From Semisulcospira habei (Eukaryota; Mollusca; Gastropoda; Semisulcospiridae): DNA of 64,000 bases. The notes beneath the pieces are model-generated. The model had not been told where the DNA came from, ran no database searches, and was given only the letters and a program-made list of their open reading frames with translations. This document shows positions 39,520 to 50,408 of the stretch, piece by piece (the stretch's first letter is position 1; every line of letters begins with the position of its first letter). The stretch spans positions 18,589,103 through 18,653,102 of the forward strand of contig BTPG01000004.1 in assembly GCA_036245525.1 (NCBI GenBank), in the 5' to 3' direction. The position numbers were made by a program, and so were the translations under genes.

Positions 39520-40761
39520 TCAATGTTCCCCTTCTGGGCCCGTGCGCACGGCGGTCCCATAGATTTCTTTGACCTGGTCCTGGGCAGCGTTCCTGCCGCT
39601 AGAGTTAGCAGCCTTAGAAGGCTGACCAGAGCCAGAAACCTTTGGTGTTGACAAACTAGCAGGTTTGGGTGGGGGCTGAGGCTTAGGGGCAGCAGAAGGC
39701 GGTGCCACCGGACCGGTAGCGTCCGCCCTCTGCGTTCCCTGGCTCGTCATCACCACCGGAGGAGGATTACTCTCCAGGGGTGAGAGGATCCGAGGCTCCG
39801 CCCCCAACCAAGAAGTTGGGGTTTGACAAGAGAAGTCTTTGGTGGGGCGCTTGCCTGCCACCGCAGCAATGAAAGTATACACAAAGTTGTTATTTGAGTT
39901 TGGCGCCGCCTCAGCTGCACCAAGACCGTCAACCAGTTTTTTTGCGTCCGCAAAGGACAGCCCCTTCTCCACACGCACCTGCTGAATCCTGCACTCGGAG
40001 ATCCAACGAGGGCACTTCTTGTCCGAAGCCATATGCGCCCCCTGGCAATTCACACACAGGGGGATGGCTGTGCAGGACTCAGCAGAGTGTCCGGGCTTAG
40101 TGCAACGGGCGCATAGGGCCTCTGCATGGCGGCATGTCTTCTGCCCATGGCCATACTTTTGGCACTTAAAGCACCGAAGGGGGAGAGGGACGTACTTTTT
40201 CACTTTTAGGGAGTAGTAACCTCCCCAGATGGTAGTAGGAGCTGTGGGGGTGCCAAACGTCAGGATGATGGTAGGGAGACGGATCTCCCTACCACCTCGT
40301 TTGGAAATGAAGCGCCTGACGTAGGTCACCCCCTGTGACTTAAGGTTCCGTACAAGTTCATCTTCAGACAGTTCGGCCAATGCTTGATCTTTAATCACTC
40401 CTCTAGAGGAATTCATTGTTTTGTGGGGAGTGACCTCCACTGGAGTGTCTCCGATGGAGGAGAGCCTCAGTAGCCCATTGGAGTGTGCCCGGGTACGGCA
40501 CTCTACCAACAAGTCACCAGACCTGAGGCGCTGGGCCTCAGGCCTGCCAACACGGCTCCTGAGGGTCTCCCCCACCAGGAAAGGGTGCAGCTTGGAAACA
40601 GGCTTCTCTTTAACTTTGCTGTGGATAATGAGAAAGCGAGGCCAGACGGCCGAAACCTGAGGCGTCGCTTCCCCACAATCAGAGTCGCTATCATTTTCAA
40701 GGTCAATGTCAGTGGCTATGTGCCGCTTTGGTGCCAGTTTTGGTTTTTTGATATTTTCCAT
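39520..40761 (-). CDS. LINE ORF1 protein with three CCHC zinc knuckles
   Basis: An intact 413-aa frame from ATG at 40761. The N-terminal 170 residues form a putative RRM-like region. Zinc knuckles follow at about residues 195-255: CFKCQKYGHGQKTC, CARCTKPGHSAESC and CVNCQGAHMASDKKC. A Pro/Ser-rich C-terminus (PPSAAPKPQPPPKPASLS) follows. ORF1 proteins of I-like LINEs bind the element RNA and act as chaperones. It ends about 200 bp before ORF2 starts. No break seen. Confidence 0.8.
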   Translation of the reverse strand: MENIKKPKLAPKRHIATDIDLENDSDSDCGEATPQVSAVWPRFLIIHSKVKEKPVSKLHPFLVGETLRSRVGRPEAQRLRSGDLLVECRTRAHSNGLLRLSSIGDTPVEVTPHKTMNSSRGVIKDQALAELSEDELVRNLKSQGVTYVRRFISKRGGREIRLPTIILTFGTPTAPTTIWGGYYSLKVKKYVPLPLRCFKCQKYGHGQKTCRHAEALCARCTKPGHSAESCTAIPLCVNCQGAHMASDKKCPRWISECRIQQVRVEKGLSFADAKKLVDGLGAAEAAPNSNNNFVYTFIAAVAGKRPTKDFSCQTPTSWLGAEPRILSPLESNPPPVVMTSQGTQRADATGPVAPPSAAPKPQPPPKPASLSTPKVSGSGQPSKAANSSGRNAAQDQVKEIYGTAVRTGPEGEH

Positions 40762-41639
40762 ATTATAGTATGATAGATATTCATCCCCCGGGGGTCCCCG
40801 CCCGCCACCGAGCCCAACAAGGGAAAGTGCAATTGTCGGCGGGTCTCCAGCCGACGCACAATGGAGACTGCCCGAAAGATATACTCAAGGGGGTAAGCCC
40901 GATTGAACCGTTTGAGCCACCGCCTTCTATCACACTGTTGAATACAGGGGAATACTGGCGTAAAGCACCCAATCAGCATCTGAGGCTATAGCATGGTGCT
41001 CCGTATAACAACCCGCATGTCAACAGGGGGATAGGGCTCGACGTGACAAGAGCCGATTGACTAGGCCGGTACGACTAGCCTCCCGTTTAGGCAGAAGTCA
41101 AGGCCAAAGTGGAGTGTTTCAGCCACCAGGATCCTCTTCTCCCCCGACACGGGTCTCCAAGCACGGCAAACACTTGGGATCCAAAGGACCAAAAGCTCAC
41201 GCGTATTTTTAAGGACCAATCCAACATGGTAAGACCTGGGTAAGCACAGCTCCTTAAAAACCGGACCAGTGAAAAAGACTGAACAACATATCTGCTGACA
41301 TCAAGTCCTAATCCTGGACAAAGATGGCACCCGTCTGCTAGCCCACTCAGTCAGGGACCGAGTGGACTACCCACCCACGCCACGTGGAGGCCGGTGCCGG
41401 GTAGGCGGCCGGGGAATAGACCGGGTCGACCTGTTTTCTCCTGCCGTGCTCGTGCTGCCCCCTCCACCGCCCCCTCCTTCCCTCGCGCCTCCAGGAGGTT
41501 CGGGCAGGGGCGGGCCCAGTGACTACACCCTCTTCCTCCTGGCGGAGGGGTGGGTCTGAGGCTCCGCAGGGGACGACCCAAGGCCTTGCGGGAGGAAGGA
41601 AGCGGGAGGAGCCCGCGGTGGGGGGCCACGTGGGCAAAG

Positions 41640-42300
41640 GTCCTTGGTCGCCTCCCTCATAGACTGCCAGGTAGAGCAAAAAAGGAGGGCCCCGCAGAGG
41701 GAAGCCTGTCACAGCTGGGCTTTCACCATCGCAGGAACGCCGACACATCTCTGTAGGATGCCGTCTCGCCGCATAAGGTCACAGTTGGCCGCCACCACCA
41801 ATGCGTTGGTCGAGGCGTGGTACACCACCTGATTAGCCGTCAGCACTATGGAGTGCAAATCACTCAAGGGGTCAGAGGTGTCAGGAGACTCCCAGAAATC
41901 CTCCACCCATCACACCACCGCCTGGGTCGCCAACTCCAAAAAACCCAATACGGCCAGCACATTCCGAAACAGGGTAGCCATCTTATCAAGGCCCAAAGGA
42001 GCTGCGGGGAAGAGAGGCCGAGAGGGGCAAGCTGAGAGCGTAGACTGAGGCTCTCGCGCCAAAAGCATGGAAGCAGAGTCCTCGCGATGCAGACTGAGTA
42101 CATGGTCATCATCCCTCCAAACATATCCCCCAGGCGAGGGGGGAGGCCAGGACACATGAAGGGCCGAAGGGGACCGTGCGGAAGAGACAGGAAGGCGGAC
42201 CTGAGGGCCAGGAGCAGCTGTGTGCTCCACCTGCAAGGCCGGGAGGCCCGGAGGGAGGGGGCGTAACTAACGCTCACCTCAGAGGTCGGTCGGCGGTGCG
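41640..42300 (-). pseudogene. DIRS gag-like remnants (copy B3)
   Basis: Contains YHASTNALVVAANCDLMRRD, matching B1 at about 18350, plus neighbouring fragments in other frames. Near 43060 a CHVCLSWKERQWSQLWDF segment matches CAIWQEVQWSQLWSFC of copy B4 (near 54800), marking a conserved Cys/Trp motif of the gag region. Confidence 0.5.
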
Positions 42301-43857
42301 AGGGGTGGCGAGGCGGCCGCGAGTCGTCTCGAGACCGGCGAAGAGGGGAGGCGCCACGTCAGGAGCCAAAGCGTCTACGGTCCGGGGAATGAGACCGTAC
42401 GGCGCCGGAGCGGGTGTCCCTGGAGAGAGTACGGCACCAGAGCGGGTGTCCCTGGAGAGAGGGCTGCGGCTCGAAGAGCAATGTCACGACGACACCTGCC
42501 GGACCGGGCTAGCATCGGAGAACAGAGAAGGTTGTGCACGTGGGAGCCATTTGCGACCGTCCATCCGTGTGTGCCTGTGAGATGCACCAAGCGAGGCCCC
42601 TGCTGCTGGGGGCGAGGGGGGGGCGGGGGGGTGGGGGGAGGGGGGGGGGGGTGCTCAAGTGAGTCAAGAGCCCCAGAGTCTTACTACTCGTGGGGTGTAA
42701 CTTGGTAGAGGCCGCAGGCGGGACCCCAAGCCGCGCCTGGGAATGCCTCTCGTGCTGTATGGGTGGCACAGGTCTCCAGGTGGCTTGATCCAGCTGGGAG
42801 GGGCAGTCCCGATCGCAGTAAGTCCCGACCCAGAACCGAGTGGGAGGAAACCGGCGATGGGCGAGCACTGAGGTCAGAGGCGTCCAATCTCCGGCGCAAT
42901 GCAAGGCCCACAATATCCGAGGACGCCGTCTGCAAGCAGCCGGGTGGCCGGAAGGCACGGGAGCGGAAGTCACACTGGCAGAGGGGCGCAAGTCTGCCGG
43001 CGGTCAGCCGCGTAAGCGAGGTGCCACAGGCCGGACGCGGTGTAAAAATCCCATAGCTGAGACCATTGTCGCTCCTTCCACGATAAGCAAACATGACAGT
43101 AAGGGATGAGGAGCAGCCAAAGCAGGGTAGACACAGAGTGTGGGTGTCGCTCATCCACTGAAACCCCAAGCAGATCGGGTAGGTACGTAACTGCGCACTG
43201 CAACTGAAACGGGACCCGTGAAAGGACAGGCATTGCCCAATCCGTCCCATTCTTGCCAAAAATGTGACATCGATTGGGCCCGAACCCGTGATACTAGCGT
43301 GACGAGAAAGTACGCACCACCGCACTATCGTGGCTGTCTTTCTCGTAATGGGCTCGCGGCAAATTTCGAAAGCACCAAGTACAGGCACCGGGGGCAGCCA
43401 CAGGAGTCAGGCCTGAGCCGGTCGGAACCGGCGGCTCAGGCATTACCCGAGACCTTACCTCATGGCAGCCACGTCGAGAAACCAAGGGGCTCAGCTGAGG
43501 AAGAAAAATACCACCAGGCACCGTCCGCAGTAGAAAGAAGGCTGGCTGGGTTTTTACACCAACGCAAGAATCCTAGAAGCACAAGTGAAATCCAAAAAAT
43601 CCACACAATGGCACGTGGTAAGTCTAAGCTGAAACCGGTACGTCCGTTCGCTAGGCAGCTAAGCGTATGACTGGCGTGTCAGCCCACGTGGCCTCATGGG
43701 GAGGGAGGGGAGGCCACTCAGGGAGTTCTTAAATGACGACTCCCTAGAGTCGCCTGCCCGGTTGTGTTGTTATACACAACGGAGACTTAGGCTGAAATCA
43801 GTAGCTAGATGTACCTTCCTATTAGTAATGCCATCGGTAATGTTTTTTGAGGAAACA

Positions 43858-44172
43858 CATGTATTTCTCAGCAGCTAATGGGTTAAGGTTTTATGCACTA
43901 ACCCTTTGGCTGTTGGTTGTGCTTTTTCTCAAATCACCTCAATTAAAAATGCTACCAACAACTAACCCTTTGGCAGCCTGCAGCAGTTTTTGTGGAGGTA
44001 ATTTGTGCAGAAAACCCCTTGAAAAAAAGCGCTATCAAAATCTAAAGGGTCAAAATGTTATTTGGTTGTTCTGACAAACTGACAATCCTGATTGCACAGG
44101 CAGATGTGGATAAAAGGAAAACACTCACAACTACTCTCAGAACAACTAGTTGACAACTGGCAATAGAGAAAA
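43858..44172. other. Intergenic/intron gap between B3 and B4
   Basis: 315 bp, AT-rich. CTAACCCTTTGGC occurs twice (about 43899 and 43963). No exon or known element recognised. Confidence 0.5.
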
Positions 44173-44726
44173 TTTAATTTTTCTCTAAAATATATTTTCT
44201 GAAAAATACTTACCGATGATATTACCATTAGGAAAAGTGTCTAAGCTAGACTAATTTTAACCAAAAACTGATGTGTACATGGTAGGGGAGGCAACAAGGG
44301 GCGCTATAGCCTAGGCCGTGACCCGAGTAGCCTCCCTTTCATCCCATCCGGGCCCGCACCCACCGGATAGTTACCAGTCTGTTTCTGAGCAGAAAAGCGG
44401 CAAGCAGGGCAGGTGGGATGGTCATCCGAGTAATATCATTGGTAAGTATTTTTCGAAAAAGTATATTTTAGAGAAAAATTAATTTGTTTCCTCAAAACAC
44501 ATTACCGATGATATTACTATTAGGAAGAAGGACGAAGAGGAGGTGGGTGTCGCTCTAAGCCCCCTAACCCCTAGTTACTTGCCAATGAGGCCCGCCCTCC
44601 CAAGCAACCTCCCGATAATTTTAGCGAAGATTACCAACGGCGCCTGGGGTGCCGGGAGGGAGGGTTGCTCCGCCGTGATGTTTCCCACCAGCGAAGGTTC
44701 TGGCACTGGCTGGAGAGGTCCCTCAG

Positions 44727-45589
44727 TTAGAATCGGGCCAAGGTCGACTGCGCTTGCCATCCCCCGGCCGCCACAATATCTTTGACCGCGCAGTTGCGGT
44801 CGACCGTTAGTCTAGCTCTGACTACGTGCGCCCTGATGTTCATTCGTTTGGCTGCATCAGGGGAGATCCTGGTAGGGAACCGTATCACCCAACGGAGCCA
44901 GGAGGATATCGTCCGGGCCAAGATGTCATATCTACCTGGGGACAGAGGGAGGAGAAGGCGGGTGTGTCCCCTGCGTAGAGGCTTGTTCTGGCGCAGGTGA
45001 AACGCGTAAAGCCCTCACCAGGTCCTGTTGTCTGGACTCTCGGGAAGAGCCTGGGCTCGTAAGGAGGAAAGGTGACCACTTGAGGGGCAGCCAAAGGAGA
45101 TCGGGCCTTGGCGCGAAACGTCGGATCGGGAAGCTGTTGAACAGAGCCGTCCGTCCGGAACTGCAAGTATGCGGGCCGTGCTGAAAGGGCGTGCAGCTCG
45201 CTGACCCTGGAGGCAGAGGCGAGGGCCAGTAGGAAGCGAATCTTCTGCGTCACGTCTGGCAACTGTAGCCCGAAGGAGGCCATAAGATCGGTGAGGTTCT
45301 GCAGTCACCAGGGTCGGATAGTCCCCAATGCCGGTATGTGTCAGCGATCATAGCCAGGTAGCCCCGAACGGTGATTGGCGCTGAATGCTGGTCGGTGAAC
45401 AGCCAGAGGAAAACTCCGCCAGCTGGGGGACACCGTCAAATGCGTGGGGTTGAGTCGTTTGTCGTCACACCAGTGGCACAGGACTCGCCACTTCCCTTCG
45501 TAGACCCGTCTGGTCGAGGATCTGCGAGCTGTAGCGATGGCCTCCACTGCAGCACCTGAGAAGCCTCTAGACACAAGGGCTCGCCGCAC
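44727..45589 (-). pseudogene. Tyrosine recombinase (copy B4), frameshifted
   Basis: Two main frames: LPDVTQKIRFLLALASASRV then SELHALSARPAYLQFRTDG (first Arg region), and IRAHVVRARLTVDRNCAVKD then IVAAGGWQAQSTLARF (H-x-x-R and GW boxes). A third fragment (45341-45589) gives the SAM-like RRVYEGKWRVLCHWCDDK. Together they cover most of a DIRS recombinase, but indels separate them. Confidence 0.65.
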
Positions 45590-45943
45590 AATCTCCAGGT
45601 GTGGTGGAGGTGGAGTCGGTTGGGCAAGGGTGGGACAGTGCCTGTCGCGGTTGTTTGAGCATCATGCGTGGTGTGGGAAGCCGCAGCAGGGGGAGCTGAG
45701 GCGAGGTTCACAGGGTCAGAGGTCCGCGACTTTGTCCAGCAGAACGGGCCACCAGGAACAGGACCGTGTTGAGCCCTCTGAGCGGTGTGACGAGAGTTCT
45801 CGGGACTTGTAATCAACGTGCGTGGTTTCATGGCGCGGGTCAGAGGCCAGCGATCCACGAGCACCTTCCGCAGGAAGTGTCCACCCAGAACAGGACCGCG
45901 TTGTTATCTTAGCCGAGCCGGAGCTTGGAGTTAGCACCGTAGG

Positions 45944-47231
45944 TGTGATGAAGCTCTATGCTCGTGCATAGTGCTCACACATTAGGTTAAATACGGTACG
46001 GTTTTTGTTAACGGTTTGTTTTGTGCCGATAGTACGTGAGGCCGTGGCCCATGTGAAATCTTTAAGGAACGGTTAACACGGGGAGTTTAGTGAGTACTGT
46101 TATAGTGAGTTCTAGGCGGAAACTGTCTTGCAGAGCAGTAAATGCGTTAGTACGGGCTTTCTTGTCAGAGGGATCAGATGTATGTGAGATACCTAGCCCG
46201 TATTCCAAGACTCTGAAGCCTAGAATTCAGGTATGTTTCTATATGTAGTATTGATAGTTGCTTAGTTAAAGACAGTATGCGTTGCTAAGAGTAATTTGCT
46301 TGTATAAGTGTTGGCCGGTTTGGTTCAGTTATGTTGGTTTGGAATTCAGTGAGTTAGCCGGTGTTTTTGTATACAGTTATTTACTGAGATAGATAACTAA
46401 AAGAATGTGAGGTGTGTATGTCTAAGTCGCTATGAAGGTAGTACGCGGTTGGTTAAGCATAGTCTTTTCCAGTGTATAGAGTAGTGGATAGCAAGAGTGT
46501 TAGGTTATAGTCTGTTTTAAGATAGTGACAGATATGTGGGTGTTACGGATGTAGTCGGGTTATGAAGCACGTGTGTGTGAATGAACGTGAGTTATTTTAT
46601 CAGCCAGGTTACGTAATGTTTCTCATGTCATCCAATATGTTGTGTGTTTAGCAAGCGTTACATTTTGGATCCTTCTTGTTGTGTTTAGAGTGCTTGTAAA
46701 GAGGGAGCGACGGACGCCGAGACGTCAGTCACCAGACCTAACGTGAGGTCATCATCCCTCCAGCTCTTCACTCAGGGAGTGAAGCGATCGGGACCGAGAT
46801 ACCCGAGTCAAAGCGAGAACTGCGCTACGGTACGAGTACGAGGACGTCCGTGATAAAGAGACAGGACGACAGGAAGAAGCATACAACGAAGGACTTGCAC
46901 GCCTAGACGTGAGAAGGACCAACGTAACCAGGCAATAACATCAAACAGGCTGGAGACTGTGAGAACTGATACCTAGCCTGGCAAGGATATTGTGTGTGTG
47001 TATGTGATATTAAGACATGTTAGTGGGGAAGGAGTGATGTATATAGCTTGATAGTTTTGTGAGCATTTTTCTTTTATTGTTTACTAGTGTATAAAAGTTA
47101 CTTTAGAAAGGGAGCCCGTGTGTTGAGTTTTGCCGCATGAATGCGCCCGTCTTGAGTCAGTGGCGGTGTATGCGTCTGTTGCGTGAGAGTCTGTACGTGC
47201 GACTGTGGGCAAGTCTGCGTGCGTTACAGTG
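45944..47231 (+). repeat. 5' LTR
   Basis: About 1.29 kb, no ORF. It shares over 500 bp of near-identical sequence with the 3' LTR at its start and about 150 bp at its end. Confidence 0.8.
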
Positions 47232-47358
47232 GTGACCCTGACGTGCAGGCGCGCAGTATGTTGGGTATCAGGAGCACGGCCATCTTGCTCATCAGTGTCC
47301 TGGCGTCACTGGTCGGGGGGATGGGACGGCGCAACTCACTCACACGGCCAGTGTTGCA

Positions 47359-47931
47359 GTGCCCGTCGTGGAGGAGCCTCAGCTGGGCATTGTGTGCTCA
47401 GCTGATGGTGGAGGTTACTTGCCGGTAGTGAAGGGGGTGGTAAACGGGATCCTCGTTTCTGTTCTGCGCGACTCAGGTGCCACGACTGCGGGGGTCAGAC
47501 GTAGCCTAGTTAGGGAGGATCAGTACGCAGGGGAGACGCAGAGGGTAATTTCGTTCGGAGGAAAGGTAGAAGTTTTTCCTTTGGCAAAGATAGAGGTTGA
47601 CACGGAGTTTTTCTCAGGAGATCTGATTTCTTGTGTGACCGACGAGCCCGTAGTCGATTTAATCCTCGGTAACATGAAAGATGTCGAGCCAGTCGTTGGT
47701 ATGTTTGGAGCGATACGGCGGATTCATGTCACTCACGAGGCGGTCGCATCCGTCGTGACGAGAGCTCAAGTCAGGCGCGAGGGCGAGGAAAAGGCGGCAC
47801 TGCCATGCGTGGCTAGTTCGCCTTTTGACGCTATCTCGCATGCCGAGCTTGGTGAGTTACAGAGGGCAGATGAGTCGTTGAAGGACTGGTTCGGAAAAGC
47901 CGCCGGGGGTACATCAGGGAGAGTGGGTTGA
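47359..47931 (+). CDS. LTR element protease-linker remnant
   Basis: The frame contains VLRDSGATTAGVRRSLV, the D-S-G active-site loop of retroviral-type aspartic proteases, and VDLILGNMKD further on. The tail ELGELQRADESLKDW is the region that normally precedes integrase in gypsy elements, so RT and RNase H were deleted between the two. The first codon is not a clear start; a gag-pol fusion is likely ancestral. Protease function alone cannot be judged. Confidence 0.6.
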   Translation: MPVVEEPQLGIVCSADGGGYLPVVKGVVNGILVSVLRDSGATTAGVRRSLVREDQYAGETQRVISFGGKVEVFPLAKIEVDTEFFSGDLISCVTDEPVVDLILGNMKDVEPVVGMFGAIRRIHVTHEAVASVVTRAQVRREGEEKAALPCVASSPFDAISHAELGELQRADESLKDWFGKAAGGTSGRVG

Positions 47932-48143
47932 ACGCTTATCGATTTGTGGTTACGAACGGCTTGTTACACCGTCATTTTTGGAGGGAGGGCGCGCCCAGCA
48001 CGGTTCCGACAGCCGTGCACGTCGCGGTACCTTCTACGCTGCCTGACACAGTGTTGTTGGCGGCCCATGATGGGTTGTAGGGGGGTCACTTCGGCGTTAA
48101 GTGAACGCTGGGGCGGGTTCGTCTCCAATTTTCGTGGCCAGGG

Positions 48144-49280
48144 GTGTCGACTGACGTCGCACGATATTGTCGCTCCTGCGACATTTGTCAGAGGACAACC
48201 CCGAAGGGCCGGGTTCCGAATGTGCCACTTCAGTTGATGCCGCGCATTGAGGTGCCTTTCGATCACGTGGCGGTGGACATTGTGGGGCCGTTGTCGCCCC
48301 CATCAGAGGGTAACCATCGCTACATCTTTACTCCGATCAATTTGGCGACACGGTACCCGCAGGCTATCCCACTGCAGAAGATTGATACAGTGTCCGTGGC
48401 AGAAGCCATGTTTTCAATCTTCGCTCGAATGGGCTTCCCGAAGTCGGTTCTGAGTGACAGGGGCACCCAGTTCACGTCCGATATGATGGGCGAGTTCCAC
48501 CGCATGCTGGGGGTCAAACGAGTTTTGACCTCACCATACTACGCCCAATCTAATGGGATGGTCAAGCGATTTCACGGCATGCTTAAGCAGTCGCTAAAGA
48601 AGGTCGTTCAAACACGGCCAAGGTCCTGGCACTGTTACCTCCTGGCGCTACTGTTCGCTTATCGGGAGCTTCCGAACGAGAGCACGGGGTTTTCTCCATT
48701 TGAGTTGCTCTTTGGTCGACGAGCACGAGGGCCGATCGACTTACTTGTGGACACGTGGTCTGGGGATAAGGACGCGGGGGAGAGCAAAACCATCTTACAG
48801 CATCTGCTGGACCTGAAAAACATTGTCAGGGAATCTTGCGAGATAGCCCACAACAATGTGGATGCGGCCCGAAAGGTGCAGAAGCACTACCGGGACAAGG
48901 GCTCCAAGATGAGGCGGTTTACTCCAGGAGAGCAAGTCTTGCTCATCTCGCCCGCAACCACGCAGGCGCTCGTGCCTCAATGGCAGGGGCCGTACAAAGT
49001 TGTTCGCGAGTATGGTAATGACTATCTCGTTTCTGTGCGGGGAAAGGAGAAGATCTACCACGCTAACATGCTGAAGAAATACCATGATGGGTCGAGGCCT
49101 GCGCTAGCGTGTTTCGCGGCTGGGGCAACCGAGCCATTCTATTCACTTGTGGGGGACGAGTTCCGAGTTCTGCCCGCAGGCCGCGCTAGGGGGAACCAGA
49201 CGGACAGACGAGGCTGCCGATCCACGTTTTCCATGGTGGCCCTGGTGGCGTGTTCCAGACAGTTGATCCCTTCTTGTTAG
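48144..49280 (+). CDS. LTR element integrase with altered catalytic Glu
   Basis: CRSCDICQRTTPKG is the second half of the HHCC zinc finger; its His half lies upstream in another frame. The catalytic core has VAVDIVGPLSPPS (Asp), LSDRGTQFTSDMM (Asp) and YYAQSNGMVKRFHGMLKQS, where the position normally Glu (NGMVERFH) is Lys. The C-terminal part (PGEQVLLISP, WQGPYKVV) is the usual DNA-binding domain. Strand transfer should be lost. The segment is continuous to its stop. Confidence 0.75.
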   Translation: MSTDVARYCRSCDICQRTTPKGRVPNVPLQLMPRIEVPFDHVAVDIVGPLSPPSEGNHRYIFTPINLATRYPQAIPLQKIDTVSVAEAMFSIFARMGFPKSVLSDRGTQFTSDMMGEFHRMLGVKRVLTSPYYAQSNGMVKRFHGMLKQSLKKVVQTRPRSWHCYLLALLFAYRELPNESTGFSPFELLFGRRARGPIDLLVDTWSGDKDAGESKTILQHLLDLKNIVRESCEIAHNNVDAARKVQKHYRDKGSKMRRFTPGEQVLLISPATTQALVPQWQGPYKVVREYGNDYLVSVRGKEKIYHANMLKKYHDGSRPALACFAAGATEPFYSLVGDEFRVLPAGRARGNQTDRRGCRSTFSMVALVACSRQLIPSC

Positions 49281-49352
49281 GATAGTATATTGCGTCGAGT
49301 AGTCTTAAAAAGAAACTCGGTCGTTTCTTTTTTTTCCCGAGGAAGGGGGAAT

Positions 49353-50307
49353 TGTGATGAAGCTCTATGCTCGTGCATAGTGCTCACACATTAGGTTAAA
49401 TACGGTACGGTTTTTGTTAACGGTTTGTTTTGTGCCGATAGTACGTGAGGCCGTGGCCCACGTGAAATCTTTAAGGAACGGTTACAACGGGGAGTTTAGT
49501 GAGTATTGTTATAGTGAGTTCTAGGCGGAAGCTGTCTTGCAGAGCAGTAAATGCGTTAGTACGGGCTTTCTTGTCAGAGGGATCAGATGTGTTTGAGATA
49601 CCTAGCCCGTATTCCAAGACTCTGAAACCTAGAATTCAGGTATGTTTCTATATATATGTAGTATTGATAGTTGCTTAGTTAAAGACAGTATGCGTTGCTA
49701 AGAGTAATTTGTTTGTATAGTGTTGGCCGGTTTGGTTCAGTTATGTTGGTTTAGAATTCAGTGAGTTAGCCGGTGTTTTCGTATACAGTTATTTACCGAG
49801 ATAGATAACTAAAAGAATGTAAGGTGTGTATGCCTAAGTCGCTAGGAAGGTAGTACGTGGTTGGTTAAGCATAGTCTTTTCCAGTGTATAGAGTAGTGGA
49901 TAGCAAGAGTGTTAGGCTATAGTCTGTTTCAAGATAGTGACAGAGATATGGGGGTGTTACGGAAGTTCGGGGGGGCTTCCATATGCATTGCTTTCGGTCA
50001 CTTTCTTAGCGCCCCTCTCTTTCCTATCTCTTTTTTTTTTGTGTGCTTTGGCCACAGTAGATCTATGATCACTGGTCGATCATGCACATTTCTCTCTCCC
50101 CTGACAGTGCTATAACCTACTTTACTTTGTAACATTCCAGCATTTTTCTTTTATTGTTTACTAGTGTATAAAAGTTACTTTAGAAAGGGAGCCCGTGTGT
50201 TGAGTTTCACCGCATGAATGCGCCCGTCTGAGTCAGTGGCGGTGTATGCGTCTGTTGCGTGAGAGTCTGTACGTGCGACTGTGGGCAAGTCTGCGTGCGT
50301 TACAGTA
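49353..50307 (+). repeat. 3' LTR
   Basis: About 0.95 kb, shorter than the 5' LTR because one internal segment is replaced. Flanked by GTAGG. Confidence 0.8.
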
Positions 50308-50408
50308 GTAGGTACGGCGAGGCGACGAGGCCATCCCAAGAGAGGTAGAGAGCGTCGACCACTCAGGCTAGCGGCAATGGAACGGTGGAGGACGAAGCGA
50401 GGAAGCTG

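Larger units (their letters stand above)
34999..41405 (-). mobile_element. Full-length I/Jockey-type LINE with 15-bp target duplication
   Basis: Flanked by CGGCCGGGGAATAGA on both sides (34984-34998 and 41406-41420), inside copy B3. Two ORFs: zinc-knuckle ORF1 (39520-40761) and endonuclease-RT-RNase H ORF2 (35221-39318, broken). The minus-strand 3' end is AAATAACTAACTAACT. The 5' UTR (40762-41405) has no long ORF. A 385-bp tailed insert sits in ORF2. RNase H after RT fits the I-like group. Confidence 0.85.
33328..43857 (-). mobile_element. DIRS-like family B, copy B3
   Basis: Left end ATGAATTTTTCTC...TTACCGATGGCATTACTAAT, right end ATTAGTAATGCCATCGGTAA then TTGAGGAAACA. The inverted repeats share CTAGCTACCGATTTCAGCC (left) and its complement (right). 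Internal complementary region about 33583-33690. It contains a recombinase remnant (34072-34740) and gag remnants (41640-42300). RT/RNase H is missing. A full-length LINE (34999-41405) is inserted between them. Confidence 0.75.
45944..50307 (+). mobile_element. Ty3/gypsy-type LTR retrotransposon, internally deleted
   Basis: Long terminal repeats at about 45944-47231 and 49353-50307, both starting TGTGATGAAGCTCTATGCTC and ending GTGCGTTACAGT. GTAGG flanks both sides (45939-45943, 50308-50312). A primer-binding-type TGGTGACCCTGACG follows the 5' LTR, and a purine tract GAGGAAGGGGGA precedes the 3' LTR. It encodes protease and integrase only; gag, RT and RNase H are missing. The 3' LTR carries an unrelated segment (about 49960-50140) instead of the 5' copy's 46550-47060. 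Confidence 0.85.
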
